Of a stretch of 17,401 bases of DNA, positions 14,146 to 17,401 are shown piece by piece; position 1 is the first letter of the stretch; every line of letters begins with the position of its first letter. The translations under genes were made by a program, and so were the position numbers. The DNA comes from a bacterium (GTDB taxonomy: Bacteria; Chloroflexota; Dormibacteria; UBA8260; Bog-877). A model generated the notes under the pieces. That model did no database searches, was not told where the DNA came from, and was given only the letters and a program-made list of their open reading frames with translations. The stretch covers positions 1-17,401 of the forward strand of contig JAKAVU010000017.1 of NCBI GenBank assembly GCA_021817185.1, given 5' to 3'.

Positions 14146-14643
14146 ATGACCACACCGACGCCACCGCCCGCTCCCAGGTGCTGCTCGCCAGCGACCAGCC
14201 TCTTCTGCTCACCCTCGGCTCTCCCTGCGGATACGCCCTGGAAGCGACGTGTCGACCGGGTCCTTCTCCGAGATGGAGCCGCGGTGGTGATCTATTTCGG
14301 CGCCGTCGTCGGGCTCTTGGTCCTGGCAACCGCGCTCCCCACCCACTGGGAGCTCGCGGTGGACGCGCTGGCCTCGCTGATGGGTGGCTCCTGGTGCACT
14401 CTCAACTTCTGGCGGTGTCGCCACGCGCACTGCCTCGTGACGGGAGCCGGCTGGCTGATCCTCGGAGTTTTCTCTCTCGTGGAGGCCAGCATCGGTAGAA
14501 GCTTGGTCGGCGGCTATGAGGAGGCAGCCTTCTACGGCATCCTGGCCGCGGGGATCCTCTTCGAGTCGCTCTGGGTTCGGGCGCATGGCACCCACGCACT
14601 GACCAGGATCAGCTGGGGAGGGTCACCGCCCCGACCGCGGTAG
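14146..14643 (+). CDS. Small integral membrane protein with a conserved-looking Cys/His motif
   Basis: A 165-residue protein with about three or four hydrophobic segments (near 45-64, 70-83, 99-116 and 126-144). Between the second and third lies GSWCTLNFWRCRHAHCLVTG, with C84, C91, H93, H95 and C96. This resembles a C-x2-N-x3-RC-x3/4-HC pattern I have met in uncharacterised small membrane proteins, but I cannot name the family. Three more cysteines (C12, C13, C21) lie in the Pro-rich N-terminus. The motif could bind a metal or a cofactor. ATG 14146 is 2 nt after the MerR stop, so the two genes are surely co-transcribed. Inference: the pair responds to a metal or thiol-reactive signal. Confidence 0.7.
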   Translation: MTTPTPPPAPRCCSPATSLFCSPSALPADTPWKRRVDRVLLRDGAAVVIYFGAVVGLLVLATALPTHWELAVDALASLMGGSWCTLNFWRCRHAHCLVTGAGWLILGVFSLVEASIGRSLVGGYEEAAFYGILAAGILFESLWVRAHGTHALTRISWGGSPPRPR

Positions 14644-14879
14644 TCGTGCTCCGCGGACGGGTGTTGGGCGGGCACCAAGATGCGCGGCAAACCACCATCC
14701 CCGATGGTCTCCGAGCAGCTCTATGGGGACTAGCCTGCCGCACAAGGCGCCGGCCACGCGGCCTTTGCGGAGCCAGCCTCAGGAGCGCGGCCCCCATCCC
14801 GATCAACAACGGGAGGACCTCCTGGACCCCGGGGAGCCCGGACTCCGCTGGGCCGCCGGCAGCCCCTGATATCGGAGCT

Positions 14880-15953
14880 CTAGGGGTTGGCGTGGAGAAT
14901 GTCCACGTACTGGCCATAGGGATCGGCGGACTGCCACTGCACGGCATCCTCAACCGCGGTTCCCTCACCCCACTCGTTCCAGGTCGTGATCAGCTGCCAA
15001 GGCTCGCCGCTTGCCACCATCTCGCGGACCGCCTGGGCAAAGGCAACGGGGTCACGGGCGAGCAGCGGGGTGGACGAGCTGTACAGCCAGAACCCTGGGC
15101 TGACGCTGAAGCTATGCCCGACCTGCTCGTCCTGGCGCTCCGCGGGAGCGTACTGGTGCCACTGATCGGGCTGGATCGGGCAGCTGCGATATCCGCTGAA
15201 GACCTGAAGGTCTAGATAGAAGCGGCCGGAGTTGACACTGACCCAGTTGGCCGCGTCGGCGCAACTCGCCACCGATCGGCTGTAGACGAAGAGCACCGGC
15301 TTGCCGTCGACTCGTTCGTAGCTGGGGCTGTTGGCGTATCGGTTGTAGATGTAGGCCAGATCGGAGGCTTGGGTTCCGGGGGCTGGCTCGTAGTAGAGCG
15401 CCCACTTGAGATGGGTTCCTGCGGCGGCGGCCAGGAGGAGCGGGATGCGGGAGTCGGTGGGAGTGCCCGGGCCCCACCAGCTGGCGATCCCCACTTCGAT
15501 ATTGGCATACAACATCGCGGCGGTCTGGTAGTTGATCACCGCCTGAGAGCTGGAGTCGTAAGGGGCTCCGAGGGTGGGGGTGAAGTGGCTGGTCGGGTAC
15601 CACGACTCGGGGTACCAGGGGTAGAAGAACGCGGCCCGGATCGGGGGCGTGGGCCCACCGGCGCTCGGGCTGGCCGGCGGGGCCGTAGGTGCCGAGGGGC
15701 TGGGGGAATGGGAGCTGGGAGACGGCCCCCGGCTGGGGCTGGCGGTCGACTCTGGGACGACCCCCACCGGCGCCGTGGCGTCTGACGCGGGATAGGAAGG
15801 GAGTCCCGTGGCCAGACGATGTCCGTTGGATGGGGCAGTGGCCAACTCCAGACTTCGGCGGGTGGTCAGGTGGCGCGAGGTAGTCCCCACGGCCAGGGGC
15901 GCGATCATGGCCAGGCAGGCAAGCACGACGACAGCCCTGTGGCTCAAAGGCAC
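14880..15953 (-). CDS. Secreted GH99-like glycoside hydrolase (endo-mannosidase/GH71-99 type)
   Basis: A 357-residue exported protein. Residues 1-23 (MPLSHRAVVVLACLAMIAPL) form a signal peptide or anchor, and about 66-105 are a Ser/Pro/Thr/Ala linker. The catalytic region (107-357) shows GH99-like blocks: AAFFYPWYPESWYP, TLGAPYDSSSQAVINYQ, GIASWWGPGTPTDSRIPLLL, WALYYEPAPG, GKPVLFVYS, GYRSCPIQPDQWHQYAP, and TTWNEWGEGTAVEDAVQW with candidate catalytic Glu residues. Such enzymes cut alpha-linked polysaccharide such as mannan; the substrate here is unknown. The GTG at 15953 is very close to GAGG; TTG 15947 has a better 7-nt spacing and is a fair alternative. It is divergent from a secreted phosphoesterase. 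Confidence 0.85.
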   Translation of the reverse strand: MPLSHRAVVVLACLAMIAPLAVGTTSRHLTTRRSLELATAPSNGHRLATGLPSYPASDATAPVGVVPESTASPSRGPSPSSHSPSPSAPTAPPASPSAGGPTPPIRAAFFYPWYPESWYPTSHFTPTLGAPYDSSSQAVINYQTAAMLYANIEVGIASWWGPGTPTDSRIPLLLAAAAGTHLKWALYYEPAPGTQASDLAYIYNRYANSPSYERVDGKPVLFVYSRSVASCADAANWVSVNSGRFYLDLQVFSGYRSCPIQPDQWHQYAPAERQDEQVGHSFSVSPGFWLYSSSTPLLARDPVAFAQAVREMVASGEPWQLITTWNEWGEGTAVEDAVQWQSADPYGQYVDILHANP

Positions 15954-16357
15954 ACCTCGTTATCCAGATTGCCCACCCTCTTAGGGCCCACCGAGCTGGA
16001 CCATGGTGGGCGCGCGCCGGTGGCCGGCAGGAGCCGTCCAGGTCCAACTGGGCGGGCACCGGCTCCCTTCCCGGTGCGGGAGTTACGGAGGTGACGCCAG
16101 GGCCGCATTGCGGGCAATCGTGCACGGTACCCACCCCGTTGGGGGTGGCAGTCACCAAAAGCGAACAGAATTATCTCCCGGTCCCAGCCCGCCGATGGCT
16201 CCGCGCGGGAGGGTCAGCGTGGCCCGACGGGCCGCAATCCTCAGCTCGGCGATCACGCCCTGCCGAGTCATAGACCAGCACCCGCCACTTTTTCCAGCGA
16301 AAAGCCTATGCTGTGCAGCCAGCTTCCACCGTCGTGCCCACGGAGGAGCCAAGGAAG
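15954..16357. other. 404-bp divergent intergenic region
   Basis: No gene is supported on either strand. It must hold the promoters of the divergent glycosidase and phosphoesterase genes. A weak -10-like TATGCT is at 16307-16312, next to a short imperfect hairpin made of T- and A-runs (16288-16304). A minus-strand frame with a CPQC pair (about 16110-16158) has some G/C-ending codons but matches nothing I know. Confidence 0.4.
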
Positions 16358-17401
16358 ATGTCACCGTCGCGGCTCAGGGCTGGAGTTGCTGGCACCGCAG
16401 CAGCTGCGGTGGTGCTCGCCGCCGGCGTCGCCTTGCTCTTGATCCGTCCGGCGGCGAAGGGACACCGCGTCGCAGCCATAACCTATCCGACGAGGCCCGA
16501 GAGTTCACCGACTGGCACGCCGACCCCGATGCTCAGCCCAACTCCAACGGCCACCACCAAGCCGGCACCAACTCCGACGGCGACACCTTCGGTGTCCGTG
16601 GCCCCCACGGCGGTGCCCACCTCCAGCCCCCACATCATGGTGATCATGGAGGAGAACCAGGGGTACGCGGCCACCCTCGGTTCCTGCGGGTCAGGCTCCC
16701 CTGACCCCTACCTCTGCTCCCTGGCCAGCCAGTACTCCTCGGCGACCGCCTGGTACGGGGTGACCCATCCCTCGCAGCCGAACTACGTCGCGATAGATTC
16801 CGGGTCGACCCAGGGGTGCACCACGGACTCCTGCGCCGGAGGGTACACCGCGACGGATCTGGGCGGGCAGCTCAGCTCCGCCCACATCCCTTGGACCGCC
16901 TACATGGAGGACATGCCCAGCCCCTGCTACACCGGCGATTCTTCGGGCAACTACGTCAGGAAGCACAACCCCTTCATCGTCTTCCAGGACAACCTGCCAC
17001 CCAGCCCCTGCCACATCCAGCCCTACCCGGGCGCCGCCAACCTGGTCGCGGCGCTGGACTCCAGCTCTGCTCCTGCCTTCGTTTGGATCACCCCGAACCT
17101 GAATGACGATATGCACGACGGGACCATCCAGATGGCCGACCAGTGGCTGCAGACCAACCTGGTCGGGGTGCTGACCTCGTCCTGGTTCGAGGACAATGGG
17201 ACGGTCATCATCACCATGGACGAGGGCACGGACAACTCCGGGTGCTGCGGTGGTGCGGCCGGTGGCCAGGTGCCGATGGTGGTGATCAGTTCCAAGGCCC
17301 GGGGAAGGGGGGCGCTCCCCGCGGCGGGTGACCACTACGGCACGCTGAGATCCATCGAGGAGGCCTACGGGCTCTCCCTCTTGGGAGCCGCCGCCAACGC
17401 C
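16358..17401 (+). CDS. Secreted phosphoesterase/acid phosphatase (PF04185 family), 3' partial
   Basis: The frame is open from ATG 16358 to the window end (348 codons). GGAGGAG at 16342-16348 and AAGGAAG directly before the ATG support the start. Residues 11-29 are a hydrophobic signal or anchor, and 43-91 a Thr/Pro-rich linker of PT-like repeats. The catalytic domain starts at HIMVIMEENQGY (metal-binding E98/E99 and N100) and continues with THPSQPNYVAI (the nucleophile region of this family), ITPNLNDDMHDG (D249/D250), VIITMDEGTDNSG (D288, E289) and GDHYGTLRSIEEAYGL (H326). This is the plan of acid phosphatases and phospholipase C-like phosphoesterases. Three or more cysteine pairs suggest disulfides, as expected outside the cell. 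Only the very C-terminus is missing. It diverges from the GH99-like gene. Confidence 0.9.
   Translation, partial: MSPSRLRAGVAGTAAAAVVLAAGVALLLIRPAAKGHRVAAITYPTRPESSPTGTPTPMLSPTPTATTKPAPTPTATPSVSVAPTAVPTSSPHIMVIMEENQGYAATLGSCGSGSPDPYLCSLASQYSSATAWYGVTHPSQPNYVAIDSGSTQGCTTDSCAGGYTATDLGGQLSSAHIPWTAYMEDMPSPCYTGDSSGNYVRKHNPFIVFQDNLPPSPCHIQPYPGAANLVAALDSSSAPAFVWITPNLNDDMHDGTIQMADQWLQTNLVGVLTSSWFEDNGTVIITMDEGTDNSGCCGGAAGGQVPMVVISSKARGRGALPAAGDHYGTLRSIEEAYGLSLLGAAANA

Noticed and set aside
15112..16158. A 348-codon minus-strand frame overlapping the glycosidase, starting with a CPQC pair
   Set aside because: Most of it is the glycosidase gene read in another frame; the first 45 codons show some G/C-ending bias but no recognisable motif.
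16525..16630. Repeated CCAACTCC/ACGGC-type units as a tandem DNA repeat or CRISPR
   Set aside because: They code for the Thr/Pro-rich linker of the phosphoesterase and have no spacer structure.

Overview
This is a high-GC (strongly G/C-ending codons, many GTG starts) bacterial chromosomal segment with short, mostly metabolic or stress-related genes on both strands. Several proteins belong to families tied to mycothiol users or common in high-GC soil bacteria: an Rv2466c-type thioredoxin-fold protein, DinB/mycothiol-transferase-like proteins and a TM0106-type RecB-like nuclease. I infer an Actinomycetota or Chloroflexota/Dormibacterota-like soil lineage. No rRNA, tRNA, CRISPR array, transposase or phage gene was seen.

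Layout. 1-132: tail of an unknown gene. 400-2423 (minus): an operon of a peroxiredoxin-like protein, an Rv2466c/DsbA-like oxidoreductase and a type II haloacid dehalogenase-like HAD hydrolase. It diverges from a TetR regulator (2590-3174), with a perfect palindromic operator at 2550-2565 between them; together they look like a redox/electrophile stress unit. 3187-3435: a small unknown ORF. 3511-3653: a 33-bp nearly perfect inverted repeat around a 77-bp core. 3830-4246: a VOC/PhnB-like protein. 4371-4794 (minus): coding-like but frame-broken DNA just after the stop of the TM0106-family nuclease (4795-6657, minus), which diverges from a short SEC-C-motif ORF (6723-6998).

7131-9070 (minus): a TRIC/UPF0126 channel and an M20 amidohydrolase, 5 nt apart. 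9080-10572 (plus) holds gene remnants around one intact gene: a middle piece of a COG4941-type sigma factor, the C-terminal end of a DinB protein, an intact DinB protein, and the C-terminal half of a TIGR03086/maleylpyruvate-isomerase-like protein.

10858-12387: an ArsR-like HTH regulator divergent from an alpha/beta hydrolase across an AT-rich segment with two overlapping inverted repeats. The hydrolase converges on an APH-family phosphotransferase (12547-13488, minus). 13703-14643 (plus): a MerR regulator followed after 2 nt by a small Cys/His-containing membrane protein, a candidate metal- or thiol-responsive pair. 14880-15953 (minus) and 16358-17401 (plus, cut by the window end): divergent secreted proteins, a GH99-like glycosidase and a PF04185 phosphoesterase/acid phosphatase, each with an N-terminal export signal and a low-complexity Pro/Ser/Thr linker.

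No clearly new multi-gene system is proven here. The best leads are the MerR plus Cys-membrane-protein pair, the Rv2466c-like protein with a one-cysteine active site, the inverted-repeat element, and the DinB/sigma remnants.
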